Positions 63,180 through 64,000 of a DNA stretch of 64,000 nucleotides are shown in pieces (within the stretch, counting starts at the first letter, position 1; every line of letters begins with the position of its first letter). Under the pieces are notes generated by a model. That model did no database searches and was not told the origin of the DNA. It saw only the letters and a program-made list of their open reading frames with translations. The DNA comes from Mesonia aquimarina (lineage in GTDB: Bacteria; Bacteroidota; Bacteroidia; Flavobacteriales; Flavobacteriaceae): positions 62,001 to 126,000 of the forward strand of contig NZ_RCNV01000002.1 of NCBI RefSeq assembly GCF_003667275.1, in the 5' to 3' direction. The translations under genes and the position numbers were made by a program.

Positions 63180-63216
63180 AAGCCGCTTTACTAAATTAAC
63201 TTCAGTAAAACGGCTT
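63180..63216 (+). terminator. Terminator after nadD
   Basis: Arms 63180-63192 and 63204-63216 form a 13-bp stem with one mismatch (core AAGCCG/CGGCTT), loop of about 11 bases, but only a weak T-run after it, so efficiency is uncertain. Confidence 0.7.
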
Positions 63217-63352
63217 CAACTAAATAACCAACCAAAAAATCTATATTGATAACGAGCGCATTTCCATAAAAATTGTGCTCTTTTTCAACTAAATATGTTA
63301 AAGTTCTAAAGACTTCCTTTCACATCTTTATAGCCATACTTTAAAATTTGCG

Positions 63353-63360
63353 TATTTTTG
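63353..63360 (+). promoter_or_regulatory. Candidate -7 element for gpsA
   Basis: TATTTTTG matches TAnnTTTG and ends 19 bases before the ATG at 63380. No clear TTTG at -33. Confidence 0.4.
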
Positions 63361-63379
63361 AAATAGAATAAAATGTACT

Positions 63380-64000
63380 ATGGAAAACACCCCAAATTTT
63401 GCAGTAATAGGAGGAGGAAGCTGGGCAACAGCAATTGTAAAAATGCTTTGCGAAAATGTAGCAACCGTACATTGGTATATGAGAAATACAGTTGCCATAG
63501 AGCATATTCAAAATGAAGATCACAACCCAAATTATCTGAGTTCTGTAGAGTTTGATGTAAGCCAATTACACTTAACCAATAAGATTGATGAAGCTGTAGC
63601 TGAAGCAGACATTGTTATTTTTGCCATTCCTTCTGCATTTTTAAAAAGCGAATTAGATAAATTAAGCATTCCGCTAAAAGACAAAATTATTTTTAGCGCT
63701 ATTAAAGGAATTGTTCCCGAAACCAGCCTAATTGTTGGCGAACACTTTCATGAACATTACGAAATTCCATTTGAAAATATTGGTGTTATAACTGGTCCGT
63801 GCCACGCAGAAGAAGTTGCCTTAGAACGATTGTCGTATATTACCATTGCTTGTGCAAACGAAGACAACGCAAAATTATTAGTAAAATACCTTAGCAGCGA
63901 TTACATAAAGTGTAAAACCAGCGAAGATATTATTGGTACAGAATACGCTGCTATGCTTAAAAACATTTATGCTATTGCAGCCGGAATTGCACACGGGCTT
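63380..64000 (+). CDS. gpsA: Glycerol-3-phosphate dehydrogenase [NAD(P)+] (partial, runs off right edge)
   Basis: This enzyme reduces dihydroxyacetone phosphate to sn-glycerol-3-phosphate for phospholipid synthesis. The ATG at 63380 gives 207 visible residues of an expected ~330. The Rossmann motif is FAVIGGGSWATAIVK, then VIFAIPSAFLKSEL, IIFSAIKGIVPE and GVITGPCHAEEVA, with the catalytic Lys in YAAMLKNIYAIAAGIAHG at the edge. All family motifs in the visible part are intact; the C-terminus is outside the window. Confidence 0.93.
   Translation, partial: MENTPNFAVIGGGSWATAIVKMLCENVATVHWYMRNTVAIEHIQNEDHNPNYLSSVEFDVSQLHLTNKIDEAVAEADIVIFAIPSAFLKSELDKLSIPLKDKIIFSAIKGIVPETSLIVGEHFHEHYEIPFENIGVITGPCHAEEVALERLSYITIACANEDNAKLLVKYLSSDYIKCKTSEDIIGTEYAAMLKNIYAIAAGIAHGL

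Overview
The window looks like a chromosomal segment of a marine-type flavobacterium (Bacteroidota, Flavobacteriia). Support comes from the AT-rich sequence, frequent TAnnTTTG promoter elements with few Shine-Dalgarno sites, two proteins with C-terminal type IX secretion (T9SS) sorting domains, the T9SS component PorZ next to recO, DUF4270/DUF4199/DUF4421-type proteins, and atpD-atpC standing apart from the rest of the ATP synthase genes. I cannot name the genus from sequence alone. Almost everything is single-copy core metabolism. I see no rRNA, tRNA, intact insertion sequence, prophage or CRISPR array. Layout: 1-7.8 kb (minus strand) is one tightly packed run, mrpA-B-C-D-E-F-G (multisubunit Na+/H+ antiporter), followed after 19 bp by bioF, a DUF2007 zinc-ribbon gene and bioD, which runs off the left edge. 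8-9.3 kb (plus) is a small unit of two paralogous DUF2975 membrane proteins and a Cro/C1-type regulator. 9.3-11.1 kb holds two envelope proteins of unknown role. 11.2-17.3 kb (minus) holds atpD-atpC, then a GT5-domain protein, a DUF4270 lipoprotein and glmS. 17.4-23.3 kb (plus) holds panC, panD, a flippase-like membrane protein, a degenerate esterase, radA and an M23 peptidase. 23.4-25.1 kb (minus) is xth plus an OmpA-family lipoprotein. 25.3-33.5 kb (plus) is the most unusual part: a 1138-residue outer-membrane protein, a secreted subtilase and a BspA/DUF285 repeat protein. 33.6-36.3 kb (minus) holds a coiled-coil membrane protein, glyS and a 78-residue membrane protein. 36.4-42.4 kb holds comF, an Ig-like lipoprotein, an omega-amidase, a short ssb, two Tat-type ferritin-like proteins and a CBS protein. 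42.6-45.5 kb (minus) is metG plus an HDAC-family protein. 45.6-49.6 kb (plus) holds a lipoprotein, an LD-carboxypeptidase, yraN, a beta-barrel protein and a Rossmann protein. 49.7-53 kb (minus) is a run of small accessory genes led by a membrane-anchored LuxR regulator, together with a 2-hydroxyacid dehydrogenase and a thioesterase. 53.2-59.1 kb (minus) holds porZ-recO, gdhA and a trans-sulfuration enzyme. 59.2-64 kb holds a DUF3298 lipoprotein, an ArsC/Spx-like protein, a hairpin repeat, a thioesterase, yicC-gmk-nadD and the start of gpsA. The most notable discovery is in 28.6-33.7 kb. The 3' end of the large outer-membrane protein gene plus its downstream leader occurs twice, and the terminator plus the 3' end of the 78-residue gene also occurs twice. 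These copies bracket two unrelated T9SS-exported proteins, so the locus reads as a tandem 'cassette slot': a segment was duplicated or imported together with its flanks, while the gene inside each copy differs. Other points of interest are the promoter-overlapping direct repeats before the DUF2975/regulator unit, a long hairpin MITE-like element at 60.35-60.48 kb, a structured 297-bp spacer at 52.95-53.25 kb, palindromes on both sides of ssb, and an esterase-family protein with Asp where the catalytic Ser is expected.
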